From: JARRPM01 sp963765545
GTDB taxonomy: Bacteria > Pseudomonadota > Gammaproteobacteria > Pseudomonadales > Halieaceae
Length of the DNA stretch: 64,000 bases
Reading direction: 5' to 3'
NCBI GenBank assembly: GCA_963765545.1
Contig: CAVXWW010000005.1
Coordinates: 17,514 to 81,513 of the forward strand
The notes under the pieces are model-generated. The model saw only the letters and a list, made by a program, of their open reading frames with translations, searched no databases and had not been told where the DNA came from. The number at the start of each line of letters is the position of its first letter. Positions within the stretch are counted from its first letter, which is position 1. The translations under genes were made by a program, and so were the position numbers. Of the stretch, positions 17,167 to 25,739 are shown piece by piece.

Positions 17167-18003
17167 ATGAATCTGTTAACCAGCCTTCGCCGGACAATCC
17201 TGTCGCACCGAGTACTCGCCATACATGGCGCAGTAGCTGTGCTCGCGACATTTACCCTGGTGGTGACGGGCCTTCCGGCCAGAGCCCAACTGGCGGATCA
17301 ATGCGTTGCGTCAATGACCGAGCGCGAGGAGTTGTCCGGCCAGCTGGAAATACTGAGCTGGAACATCCAGAAAGCCAGCAACACCGGCTGGGCGCAGGAC
17401 CTCGCTGACCTCACAGGCGAGGTCAACCTGGCCTTCATCCAGGAAGCCTCCGTGCAGGCCGGGATTCCCGATGTGATTGAGAGCCCCCTCTACCAGGCCT
17501 TCGCCCAGGGATACACCTCAGGCGACAATGAGACCGGCGTCATGACGCTGAGTAGCAGCTCTCCCAGCCTCAGCTGCCAGTTCACCAGCTGGGAGCCCTG
17601 GCTGGGCACCCCCAAGGCCACCAGCGTTACCCAGTTCCCGCTGGCCGGGCGCGCTGACAGATTGCTCGCCATCAACCTCCATGCGGTCAATTTCGCCCTG
17701 GGGCTTGAGGACTTTCGCCAGCAGTTCGGGGCCCTGATAGAAGTACTCGCGCAGCACGAGGGGCCGGTCATCCTGGCCGGAGACCTCAACACCTGGAGCA
17801 CGGAACGGCAGGCCATGGTCGACCAGTTCACCACCCTGTACGGCCTCACGCCGGTAGCTTTCAACCCCGACCTGCGCACCACGGCGTTCGGCCAGCCGCT
17901 GGATCATATCTACATCCGGGGTCTGCACGCTGTGGAATCGAAGGTTGTGCAGGTGGCTACGTCAGATCACAACCCACTGCTTGTCAGGCTCGCATTCAAT
18001 TAG
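17167..18003 (+). CDS. Secreted endonuclease/exonuclease/phosphatase-family protein
   Basis: Protein of 278 residues from the ATG at 17167, with a signal peptide of about 40 residues (hydrophobic VAVLATFTLVVTGL, then ARAQ). The EEP fold is marked by ILSWNIQKA, AFIQEAS (metal-binding Glu), INLHAVNF, LAGDLNTWS, LDHIYIRG and ATSDHNPLLV, which together supply the catalytic Asp, Asn and His residues. Secretion suggests a nuclease or phosphodiesterase acting outside the cytoplasm, for example in phosphate scavenging from DNA. It ends 26 bases from the convergent MATE gene. Confidence 0.85.
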   Translation: MNLLTSLRRTILSHRVLAIHGAVAVLATFTLVVTGLPARAQLADQCVASMTEREELSGQLEILSWNIQKASNTGWAQDLADLTGEVNLAFIQEASVQAGIPDVIESPLYQAFAQGYTSGDNETGVMTLSSSSPSLSCQFTSWEPWLGTPKATSVTQFPLAGRADRLLAINLHAVNFALGLEDFRQQFGALIEVLAQHEGPVILAGDLNTWSTERQAMVDQFTTLYGLTPVAFNPDLRTTAFGQPLDHIYIRGLHAVESKVVQVATSDHNPLLVRLAFN

Positions 18004-18029
18004 CACGGGGCCGCTCAGGTCGGCCGGAA

Positions 18030-19460
18030 TTACAGCGGCGGTTCCCTGGTGACCGGCAGGCTATCTGTTGGTAGCACAACAGGTGTCCCATCACCTGCTG
18101 CCAGGGGCTGATGCTGGCGCTCCAACCGGCGCACAAGGGCAAACGCCGCCACTATCGCAAGCAGCCCGAACAACATTGAGCCGAATGCCTCCCCCGCCAT
18201 CACCCCGCGCGGCCCATACCAGCTCGCTCCCAGATAGACTGCGGGAATGGTACCCAGCAATGCCCTGCCAAAATTGAAAGCCGTCGCCCAGTGCGCATGG
18301 TGCAAGTTGTTGAAGCTGGCATTGGAAACAAATAACAGGCCGTTAAAAATAAACGCGCCCACCAGAAAATTGCAGTAGAACAGGATGAGCTCCCGCGCCA
18401 GGCCGGTGGCGGAAAACGCGCTGACGATCAGGTCAGCGCATAGCCACAGAACAAGCCATATCGCCGTTACGTAGGCTGCATTCAACACCACGGCATTGAC
18501 CAGCGTGGAACGAACCCTGTCGTAGCGCCCGGCGCCCGCATTCTGTCCCACGATGGGTCCGATGGCACCGGACAGCGCAAAAACGGCGGCCATTGCCAGG
18601 GGGGTGATACGCCCCATGATGGCAGCGCCCGCCACCGCGCTGTCACCGAAGCGGGCCATGGTGATCAACACGAAGCTGCCACCGATGGGTGTGGCTATAT
18701 TGGTCAGGACCGCGGGCCCGGCAATACTCATTATTGGCCGCAGATCTGCCGCAAACTGGGCCCGGCTGATGCGGCAGGGCAGTTTGTGCACCACCGCCAG
18801 GGCATGCCAGGCCACTACCAACACCACCAGGCGCGCAACAACAGACGCACACGCGGCACCCTCGAGACCCCAGCCAAAAGTGAATATGAAGAGCGGGTCA
18901 AGCACGGCGTTGACCAGGGACCCCAGCACCGTTGCCCACATGGAACGACGGGCATCTCCCAGTGCACGCACGCCCGTTGCCGCGCTCATACCCAACACCA
19001 GAATCGGCATACTTGGGAGCACGATACTGGCGTAGCTCACTGCGTATTCCAGTGTCTGGCCGGTTGCCCCCAGAAAAGCGAGCAGGGCCGGCAGGTGGAA
19101 CCAGGCGATCGCGCTGCTGACTGCAGACACCAGGAAATTAAATGTCATGGCGCTACTGCAATAGCGACTGGCGAGATCCCGCCGCTGGGCACCCTCAGAC
19201 CGCGCGACCAGCGCACCCAGGGCGATCTGCAGGCCTATGCTCACGGAGATGATGAAGAACAGCAAGGTACCGGCAAAACCGACAGCCGCCGCCAGCTCCT
19301 GCTCCCCCAGCAGGGTCAGAAAGTACATATCGACCATGTCCACGGCAAACATCGCGACCAGGCCAGCCGCGCTGGCGCCGGTCATGACCAGCACATGACG
19401 CATGGTTGAACCCTGCAGAAAAATCGCCTTGTGTGGCGCGGCTCCGCTCAAGGTCGGCAC
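18030..19460 (-). CDS. MATE-family multidrug/toxin efflux transporter
   Basis: Polytopic inner-membrane protein with about 12 predicted helices in two homologous halves (first helix near VLVMTGASAAGLVAMFAVDM; second half beginning near ADLRPIMSIAGPAVLTN). It matches the MatE cation-coupled drug/Na+ antiporter family. The start is uncertain: a GTG at 19460 keeps a short cytoplasmic leader before helix 1, an ATG at 19403 would start almost at the helix, and an ATG at 19586 adds 42 residues of poor character. It diverges from the desaturase gene. Substrate unknown. Confidence 0.85.
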   Translation of the reverse strand: MPTLSGAAPHKAIFLQGSTMRHVLVMTGASAAGLVAMFAVDMVDMYFLTLLGEQELAAAVGFAGTLLFFIISVSIGLQIALGALVARSEGAQRRDLASRYCSSAMTFNFLVSAVSSAIAWFHLPALLAFLGATGQTLEYAVSYASIVLPSMPILVLGMSAATGVRALGDARRSMWATVLGSLVNAVLDPLFIFTFGWGLEGAACASVVARLVVLVVAWHALAVVHKLPCRISRAQFAADLRPIMSIAGPAVLTNIATPIGGSFVLITMARFGDSAVAGAAIMGRITPLAMAAVFALSGAIGPIVGQNAGAGRYDRVRSTLVNAVVLNAAYVTAIWLVLWLCADLIVSAFSATGLARELILFYCNFLVGAFIFNGLLFVSNASFNNLHHAHWATAFNFGRALLGTIPAVYLGASWYGPRGVMAGEAFGSMLFGLLAIVAAFALVRRLERQHQPLAAGDGTPVVLPTDSLPVTREPPL

Positions 19461-19740
19461 CCAACCTGTCGGCCAGGCATGCAAGCGGGCGCAAACCCAT
19501 GAACCCGGTTTCCTTGGCGCTGCGGGTTCATGGAAATAGCATGCCTCAGTGACGCTTTGAATGGTTGAGCCTGCATGATACTTCACAAGTGCCTGGCTGT
19601 GGGGCAGATGAGCCGGCGCCTGCGGGGAACTCTGCTCTGGCGATGATCAAATAGCCACTTATCACCATTCTTGAAAAGACTTTTCCAAACCATGCGGCTA
19701 AACTTGACGGCCGTTAGCATGCCGAGGCATGGATGTACTG

Positions 19741-20919
19741 ATGACTGACAGCAGCTCCAAACCACCTCTTATCAGAATAAACGCGGCCATATTTGTTGGC
19801 CTGCCGCTGGCAGCACTGATTCTTGTGCCTGCCTGGGGTATCTATCACGGCTTTGACACCTTCCAGTGGCTGTGGGCGCTGGCCTTTCTTTACCTCAACG
19901 GTTTGTCCATCACTGGTGGTTACCATCGACTTTGGGCCCATAAGGCTTACGAAGCGCGTCCTGCCCTGAAGTGGCTGTATGCCTTGTGGGGGGCCGGTGC
20001 GCTGCAAAACAGTATTCTTGTCTGGGCCTCCGATCACCGCCGCCACCATCGCCATGTTGATGACAACGAAATGGACCCCTACTCGGCGGGCCGCGGAATC
20101 TGGTTCAGTCACATGGGCTGGATGTTGCGCGAATACCAGAGCGATAGCCCCGATTTCAGTAACGCAAAGGACCTGCAGCGCGACCCTGTGGTCATGTGGC
20201 AGCACCGGCACTATCTACTCTTGACCCTGGCGATGAATCTGGGCCTGCCGCTGCTGCTGGGTATCTGGCACGGCGACATTATCGGCACCCTGTTGCTGGT
20301 GGGTCTGCTGCGGCTGGTCGTGAACCATCACGTGACATTTTTTATCAATTCGCTGGCTCATTTCTGGGGCTCTCAGCCCTACACCGAGTCAAACAGCGCC
20401 AGGGACAATGGTTTTCTGGCTTTTCTGACCTACGGCGAGGGCTACCACAACTTTCACCACATATTCCAAACCGACTACCGCAACGGGATACGATGGTGGC
20501 AGTGGGATCCCACCAAGTGGATGATCAATGCCTGTTCGCGGCTGGGCCTGGCCCGCAACCTGATCAGGGTGCCTGATTTCAAGATACAGAGGGCACTGCT
20601 GGATACCGAGTTCGAGCGGGCCAGGGCCAGGCTGGCATCGGCGGAGGGCAGCGAGTCACTGCGGGAAATGCTGGAGCGTGAGTACCAGGAGTTCACCGAA
20701 TCGATTAACCAGTGGACAGCCCTGCAGGCCGAACGCTATGGCCGCAAAAAAGAGCAGCTGGGCGGCGTCCTGGAGGTTAAGAAACTGCACCTGCAGCAGA
20801 AGTGGGACCAGGCAGCGCTGCGCACCCGGCTCAAAGAGCTCGAATACTCACTGAAGATGCAGCGCAAGCGCATTGGCCTGCTGATGCAGCAGGTCCAACT
20901 TCAGGCCCAACCCGCCTGA
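19741..20919 (+). CDS. Acyl-CoA (delta-9-type) fatty acid desaturase with coiled-coil tail
   Basis: Integral-membrane diiron desaturase of 392 residues that introduces a double bond in acyl chains. The three histidine boxes are GYHRLWAHKAYE (H-x4-H), SDHRRHHRHVD (H-x2-HH) and EGYHNFHHIFQ (H-x2-HH). Two pairs of transmembrane helices flank them. The last 110 residues are strongly charged and predicted to form a coiled coil (EFERARARLASAEG through LEYSLKMQRKRI), an extension beyond the catalytic domain. I used the ATG at 19741; one at 19729 would add four residues but sits too close to the GAGG. Confidence 0.93.
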   Translation: MTDSSSKPPLIRINAAIFVGLPLAALILVPAWGIYHGFDTFQWLWALAFLYLNGLSITGGYHRLWAHKAYEARPALKWLYALWGAGALQNSILVWASDHRRHHRHVDDNEMDPYSAGRGIWFSHMGWMLREYQSDSPDFSNAKDLQRDPVVMWQHRHYLLLTLAMNLGLPLLLGIWHGDIIGTLLLVGLLRLVVNHHVTFFINSLAHFWGSQPYTESNSARDNGFLAFLTYGEGYHNFHHIFQTDYRNGIRWWQWDPTKWMINACSRLGLARNLIRVPDFKIQRALLDTEFERARARLASAEGSESLREMLEREYQEFTESINQWTALQAERYGRKKEQLGGVLEVKKLHLQQKWDQAALRTRLKELEYSLKMQRKRIGLLMQQVQLQAQPA

Positions 20920-21029
20920 GGGCGCCACCTGCGGCCCACCAGCCAATGATCCGGCGACCTCCCGCTGGCGTACAACAGGCCTGTATTCAACGAACATTGG
21001 CATAAATGCCCCAAAGCAGGAACTCGAGC

Positions 21030-21515
21030 ATGACCAAGAGCGTTCACGACTTCAGCTGTGCAACTACCGGCGGCAAGAAAAAATCCCTCAGTGACTACAA
21101 GGGCAAGGTGCTGCTGGTCGTCAATACGGCCTCCAAGTGCGGCTTCACTCCCCAGTTCGAGGGACTGGAGGCAATGTACGAGGCACACAAGGATGAAGGC
21201 TTCGAGATTCTGGGGTTCCCCTGCAACCAGTTTGGCAAGCAGGATCCCGGAAGCAATGACGAGATCATGGAATTCTGTCAGCTCAACTATGGCGTCAGCT
21301 TCCCGATGTTCGGCAAGATAGACGTCAACGGCAGTGGCGCAGACCCCCTGTTCAAGCACCTCAAGAAGGAGGCCCGCGGCGCCCTGGGAACCGAGGCCAT
21401 CAAATGGAACTTCACCAAGTTCCTGATTGATCCAGAGGGCAATGTCGTCAAGCGCTATGCGCCCACCGACAAACCAAAGGCTATCGAAAAGGACGTCAAG
21501 AAGCTGCTGGGGTAA
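21030..21515 (+). CDS. Glutathione peroxidase (cysteine type)
   Basis: Thiol peroxidase of 161 residues that reduces hydroperoxides. The active-site segment is NTASKCGFTPQ, with a peroxidatic Cys in place of selenocysteine. The other tetrad residues are in LGFPCNQFGKQ (Gln) and IKWNFTKFLID (Trp, Asn). The ATG at 21030 is chosen because AGGA precedes it; a frame start at 21006 adds eight residues. It lies downstream of the desaturase and converges on prfC. Confidence 0.94.
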   Translation: MTKSVHDFSCATTGGKKKSLSDYKGKVLLVVNTASKCGFTPQFEGLEAMYEAHKDEGFEILGFPCNQFGKQDPGSNDEIMEFCQLNYGVSFPMFGKIDVNGSGADPLFKHLKKEARGALGTEAIKWNFTKFLIDPEGNVVKRYAPTDKPKAIEKDVKKLLG

Positions 21516-21537
21516 CCCCGGGGGCGGCATTCACAGT

Positions 21538-21555
21538 CCCGGCTAACAAGCCGGG
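21538..21555. terminator. Hairpin between convergent gpx and prfC
   Basis: CCCGGCT-AACA-AGCCGGG forms a perfect seven-base-pair stem with a four-base loop in the 82-base gap between two converging genes. No T run follows on either strand, so it is a possible bidirectional terminator of weak type. Confidence 0.4.
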
Positions 21556-21597
21556 TGACCGCAGCCTGCACAACGCCTGGTCAGTAGCTGGACGGGC

Positions 21598-23175
21598 TCA
21601 ATGCTCCCGGGTAGCCCTGAATTCCAGCTCCGGCCAGCGCTCTTCCATCAACGCCAGGTTAACCCGCGTCGGCGCCAGATACGTGAGGTGCCCGCCACCA
21701 TCGACCGACAGGTGCTCGGAAGCCTTATTGCGAAACTCTTCCAACTTGCGCGCGTCATCGCAATGCACCCAGCGTGCCGTGTAGACATTGACCGGTTCGT
21801 AGCGCGCCTCCACCTTGTATTCGTCCTTGAGTCGATAGGCCACCACGTCGAACTGCAACTGGCCAACCGCCCCCACCACCAGGTCACTGTTGTTGATCGG
21901 GGCAAACACCTGGGTTGAACCCTCCTCGGACAATTGCTGCAGGCCGCGCTGCAATTGCTTGGACTTCATGGGGTCGGTGAGGCGGATACGTCGGAACAAC
22001 TCCGGTGCGAAATGGGGTATGCCGGTGAACTGCAGGTCTTCGCCCTCGGTGAAGGTGTCGCCGATCTGGATGGTGCCGTGATTGTGCAGGCCGATGATAT
22101 CGCCGGATACAGCCTCCTCCACGAGCTCACGCTCTCCAGCCTTGAAGGTTACCGCATCGGCGATTTTCACATCCTTGCCCAGGCGCACATGGCGCATTTT
22201 CATGCCCTTGCTATAGCGCCCTGAACAGACCCGCATAAACGCTATGCGGTCCCGGTGGCGAGGGTCCATATTGGCCTGGATCTTGAAAACAAACCCGCTC
22301 AGTGTGTCCTCACCCGCGGCGACCGCGCGACTGATCGTATCGCGCGGCTGGGGTGGCGGTGCCCACTCGACAAAATCATCCAGCATCTCCCGCACCCCGA
22401 AATTACCCAGGGCAGTACCGAAAAATACCGGGCTCAACCTGCCAGCCAGAAAGGCCTCCCGGTCAAACTCATGGCTGGCCCCACGCACCAGCTCAACTTC
22501 CTCCAGGAAGGTGTCGTACTCGTCGCCCAGGAGTTCGCGGGCGGCGTCGCTGTCCAGACCTTCAATGCGCAGATCATCGGGAAGCAGCGCGCCCTTGCCA
22601 GGGGTGTACTGGTGGATAACATCGGTATACAGGTTATAAACGCCCTTGAATTCCTTGCCCATGCCTATAGGCCAGTTGATGGGAGCGCCCTGTATCGCCA
22701 GCACTTCCTCTATTTCGTCCAGCAGGTCTATGGGGTCGCGGATATCCCGGTCCATCTTGTTTACAAAGCTGAAAATCGGGGTGTCCCGCAAACGGCACAC
22801 ATTCATGAGCTTGATGGTGCGATCTTCCACCCCCTTGGCCCCGTCGATGACCATCAGGGCGGAGTCCACCGCAGTCAGGGTGCGATAGGTATCCTCGGAG
22901 AAATCCTCGTGACCCGGGGTGTCCAGCAGATTGACCGTGCGCTTGTGATAGGGAAACTGCATGACCGAAGACGTCACGGAAATACCCCGCTCCTGCTCCA
23001 TGCTCATCCAGTCGGAAGTGGCGTGGGGGCCTTTCTTGCCCTTGACGCTTCCCGCCACCTGTATGGCATTACCCAGCAGCAGCAACTTCTCGGTGATGGT
23101 GGTTTTGCCCGCGTCAGGATGCGAAATAATGGCAAAGGTGCGACGCGAGGCTATCTGTCTGGCAAGGTCTGGCAT
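21598..23175 (-). CDS. prfC: Peptide chain release factor 3
   Basis: Translational GTPase of 525 residues that recycles RF1/RF2 from the ribosome. G1 is SHPDAGKTT (about residues 18-26), G3 is DTPGHEDFSEDTYR, G4 is NKMDRD. The C-terminal region contains VGAVGQLQFDVVAYRL, typical of RF3. Length matches the family. It is divergent from the regB-like gene across a 117-base region. Confidence 0.98.
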   Translation of the reverse strand: MPDLARQIASRRTFAIISHPDAGKTTITEKLLLLGNAIQVAGSVKGKKGPHATSDWMSMEQERGISVTSSVMQFPYHKRTVNLLDTPGHEDFSEDTYRTLTAVDSALMVIDGAKGVEDRTIKLMNVCRLRDTPIFSFVNKMDRDIRDPIDLLDEIEEVLAIQGAPINWPIGMGKEFKGVYNLYTDVIHQYTPGKGALLPDDLRIEGLDSDAARELLGDEYDTFLEEVELVRGASHEFDREAFLAGRLSPVFFGTALGNFGVREMLDDFVEWAPPPQPRDTISRAVAAGEDTLSGFVFKIQANMDPRHRDRIAFMRVCSGRYSKGMKMRHVRLGKDVKIADAVTFKAGERELVEEAVSGDIIGLHNHGTIQIGDTFTEGEDLQFTGIPHFAPELFRRIRLTDPMKSKQLQRGLQQLSEEGSTQVFAPINNSDLVVGAVGQLQFDVVAYRLKDEYKVEARYEPVNVYTARWVHCDDARKLEEFRNKASEHLSVDGGGHLTYLAPTRVNLALMEERWPELEFRATREH

Positions 23176-23200
23176 GGATCTTCCCGGGAAAAAAGCGCGG

Positions 23201-23206
23201 ATTATA
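23201..23206 (-). promoter_or_regulatory. Candidate -10 element for prfC
   Basis: On the minus strand the six bases read TATAAT, 26 bases before the prfC ATG. The base composition at the expected -35 position (CTGCGC, 17-base spacing) is poor, so only the -10 is convincing. Confidence 0.4.
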
Positions 23207-23224
23207 CGCCCTTTCGCGATACTG

Positions 23225-23245
23225 CGCAGTCTTACTCAGACTGCG
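23225..23245. promoter_or_regulatory. Inverted repeat in the prfC-regB divergent promoter region
   Basis: CGCAGTCT-TACTC-AGACTGCG is a perfect eight-base inverted repeat with a five-base spacer. It lies just upstream of the prfC -10 candidate and 47 bases upstream of the regB-like GTG. Its size and place suit an operator for a dimeric regulator of either gene, possibly the RegA-like protein. Confidence 0.45.
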
Positions 23246-23280
23246 GCACACTGTCACTGCCCGCGTCCGCGAAGTGCCCG

Positions 23281-23286
23281 TATAAT
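23281..23286 (+). promoter_or_regulatory. -10 box TATAAT immediately upstream of the regB-like start
   Basis: A perfect TATAAT ends six bases before the GTG at 23293. Transcription from it would start at or within a base or two of the GTG and give a leaderless mRNA. The -35 position has no good match, so the promoter may need an activator. Confidence 0.45.
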
Positions 23287-23292
23287 GCGCGG

Positions 23293-24582
23293 GTGAACAC
23301 GCCCACTAACCAGCGCTACGACCGCAACCCTTCCCTGGACAACCTGAGAAGCCTGCTGCTTATCCGCGGCATCGCCCTGCTTGGCCAGACCGGCGTGCTC
23401 GCCTATGTGCTGTTCACCAGCCGCACCACCCAGAGCCTGTGGGGCATCACGGCGAGCCTGATAGTGCTGGCGGTGATAACGTCCGCCAGCCTGTGGCGCT
23501 GCACCCGGCCCTGGCCCGTCACGGATACCGAGTTCCTGGGGCAGTTACTGGTAGACGTGCTGGGCTGGACAGTACTCATGTACTTCAGCGGCGGCGCCAA
23601 TAACCCCTTTGTCTCCTACTACATCGTGCCCCTGGTGATTGCCGCCGCCGTGCTGCCCTGGCGCCACACCTGGCTGGTAGCCGGCACCTCACTGGCCGCC
23701 TACAGCCTGCTGCTTTATTACTACCAGCCCTTCCCCCTCTTTACACCCCACGCGCAGATGGGGCACAGCGACGGCGCCAACATCCACATCCTGGGTATGT
23801 GGTTCAATTTTCTTTTCAGCGCCGGACTGATCACCTATTTCGTGGTGCGCATGGCCTCCATGTTGCGACAACAGGAGGCGACAGCGGTGGCCCGCAGGGA
23901 AGATCGCTTGCGCAATGACCAAATAATGGCGGTGGCGAGCCTGGCGGCCGGCACCGCCCATGAGCTGGGAACACCACTGGCCACGATGACTGTTCTGGTG
24001 GACGAAATGCTGCAGGATCCGGACCTGGGGAGCCAGGCCCGGAGCGACTGCCAGTTACTGCAGCAACAGCTGAATCAGTGCAAATCTACCCTGGGGGCCC
24101 TCACCCGCACGGCTGAGCTGACGTCAGTGGACCACATCCGACGCGAGACCCTGGGTGAATTTGTGGAGCAAACCGTTGAGCGCTGGTCGGTGCGCCGCCC
24201 GGGCGTGGTATGCACCGTTTTACCACCACCGGCCGCTCCTTCACCTGTGCTGGAGTTCGAGCCCACCCTTTGCCAGGCCTTCGAGAACCTGCTGAATAAC
24301 GCCGCTGACACCGGTAGTCAACGGGTCGAGATACGCTATGAATGGACCGAAACAGAAGCGCGAATCTATATCCGCGACTGGGGCCCCGGTATCAGCGCGG
24401 AGCTGTTGAAGGATATAGGAAAGCCCGTTATTCGGGCCAGCCGCAAGGGCCTGGGCATTGGCTTACTGCTCAGCCATGCCACGGTGGAGCGCTGCGGCGG
24501 CAAGATAGAGCTGCACAATGTCAGTGAGGGCGGTACCGAGGCCTGCCTTTACCTGCCGCTTTCGAAGGAGACAGGCGCATGA
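23293..24582 (+). CDS. regB: RegB/PrrB-type redox sensor histidine kinase
   Basis: Membrane sensor kinase of 429 residues. Four to six transmembrane helices cover residues 20-190. Residues 100-106 read GGANNPF, matching the GGxxNPF ubiquinone-binding heptapeptide of RegB. The H box AGTAHELGTPLATM places the phosphorylated His at 223, and Cys263 in QLNQCKSTLG aligns in context with the redox-active Cys of Rhodobacter RegB. N, G1 and G2 boxes are ENLLNNAADT, RDWGPG and GLGIGLLLSHA. The GTG start is chosen because no in-frame ATG lies at the right place; frame continues upstream only as the antisense of prfC. It overlaps the regulator by four bases. Confidence 0.92.
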   Translation: MNTPTNQRYDRNPSLDNLRSLLLIRGIALLGQTGVLAYVLFTSRTTQSLWGITASLIVLAVITSASLWRCTRPWPVTDTEFLGQLLVDVLGWTVLMYFSGGANNPFVSYYIVPLVIAAAVLPWRHTWLVAGTSLAAYSLLLYYYQPFPLFTPHAQMGHSDGANIHILGMWFNFLFSAGLITYFVVRMASMLRQQEATAVARREDRLRNDQIMAVASLAAGTAHELGTPLATMTVLVDEMLQDPDLGSQARSDCQLLQQQLNQCKSTLGALTRTAELTSVDHIRRETLGEFVEQTVERWSVRRPGVVCTVLPPPAAPSPVLEFEPTLCQAFENLLNNAADTGSQRVEIRYEWTETEARIYIRDWGPGISAELLKDIGKPVIRASRKGLGIGLLLSHATVERCGGKIELHNVSEGGTEACLYLPLSKETGA

Positions 24583-25118
24583 CGGCAAGCGCGGAGAAGA
24601 TACTGCTGGTGGATGACGACCCGGTATTCACGGGGGTGATGGCCAGGGGTTTCAAACGACGCGGATTTGATACGCTGTGCTGCAACAACGCCGAAGAAGC
24701 GCTGGCTGTCTGCGGCAAGTTCCAACCCAGCCACATCCTGCTGGACCTGAATATGCCGGGAACCTCTGGCCTGGTGGTCCTGCCCCAACTGCTGGAACTC
24801 GCACCCCAGGCTGCACTGGTGGTACTGACGGGCTACTCCAGTATCGTGACCGCGGTGGAAGCCACCCGGGCCGGAGCGATCAATTACCTGTGCAAACCGG
24901 CCACCATAGAAGAAATCCTGACGGCTTTTAGCGGCTCCCCGGGGACCGACGACACCCCGGTCGCCAGCGACCCCATCTCGGTGGACAGGTTGGAGTGGGA
25001 ACACATACAGCGGGTTCTGCATGAACACCAGGGCAATGTGTCGGCGACAGCCCGCGCACTGGGAATGCATCGCCGTACACTACAGCGCAAGCTGCAGAAA
25101 CGACCGGTGCGCCGCTGA
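24579..25118 (+). CDS. regA: RegA/PrrA/ActR-type response regulator
   Basis: Two-domain regulator of 179 residues. The receiver domain has the acidic pocket VDDD near residue 11, phospho-acceptor Asp56 in LLDLNMPG and the conserved Lys in YLCKPA. A short linker leads to a Fis-type helix-turn-helix, GNVSATARALGMHRRTLQRKL, which is almost identical across the RegA/PrrA/ActR family. It overlaps the sensor gene by four bases and ends directly against the convergent lipB stop. In relatives it switches respiration, carbon/nitrogen fixation or photosynthesis genes with redox state. Confidence 0.94.
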   Translation: MTASAEKILLVDDDPVFTGVMARGFKRRGFDTLCCNNAEEALAVCGKFQPSHILLDLNMPGTSGLVVLPQLLELAPQAALVVLTGYSSIVTAVEATRAGAINYLCKPATIEEILTAFSGSPGTDDTPVASDPISVDRLEWEHIQRVLHEHQGNVSATARALGMHRRTLQRKLQKRPVRR

Positions 25119-25739
25119 CTAGCCCAGTTCGGCGTTGACTGTATAGAGGAGGCGCCGCCCTACAGCGTCCATTTCGACCTGGTCCGCACCCAGCAAGCGG
25201 GCCATGGAGGTCACCTGCAAACCCTGGTAACCACAGGGGTTGATGCGCCCGAAGGGCTCCAGGTCCATATCCACATTCAGGGACAGGCCATGGTAGCTGC
25301 AACCGCGGCGGACTCGCAGACCCAGTGAGGCAATTTTCGCGCCCTCGACATAGACCCCGGGCGCCTTGGGGTCGGGCAAAGCGGTGATTCCATACTCTTG
25401 CAACAGTGTGACGATGCTTCTTTCGATCATATTGACCAGGTCGCGCACTCCCCAGGAGCGTCGCCGCAGGTCTATCATCAGGTAAAGCACCCACTGGCCG
25501 GGGCCGTGATAGGTCACCTGCCCTCCCCGATCCACCTGGATAACCGGAATGTCCCCCGGCGCGAGCACGTGTTCCGCCTTGCCTGCCTGTCCCTGGGTGA
25601 ACACCCGGGGGTGCTGCAACAGCCACAATTCATCCGGGTCGCTGGCTTGCCGGGTATCGGTAAAGTCTTTCATGGCCCGCAGTGTGGGCTCGTAATCGGC
25701 GAGGCCCAGCTGCCGCTGGCGCACCACTGGAGGCGCCAT
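25119..25739 (-). CDS. lipB: Lipoyl(octanoyl) transferase LipB
   Basis: Cytoplasmic enzyme of 206 residues that moves octanoate from acyl carrier protein to lipoyl domains. Conserved parts are RGGQVTYHGPGQ, the catalytic Lys in GAKIASLGLRV and the catalytic Cys in INPCGYQG. It shares one base with the ybeD start region upstream. lipA, usually the next gene downstream in pseudomonads, is not here; the regBA pair occupies that place. Confidence 0.97.
   Translation of the reverse strand: MAPPVVRQRQLGLADYEPTLRAMKDFTDTRQASDPDELWLLQHPRVFTQGQAGKAEHVLAPGDIPVIQVDRGGQVTYHGPGQWVLYLMIDLRRRSWGVRDLVNMIERSIVTLLQEYGITALPDPKAPGVYVEGAKIASLGLRVRRGCSYHGLSLNVDMDLEPFGRINPCGYQGLQVTSMARLLGADQVEMDAVGRRLLYTVNAELG

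Noticed and set aside
22255..23292. Upstream extension of the RegB-like frame to a 775-residue protein
   Set aside because: The extra 346 codons are the antisense of prfC. RegB homologues begin close to the GTG at 23293.
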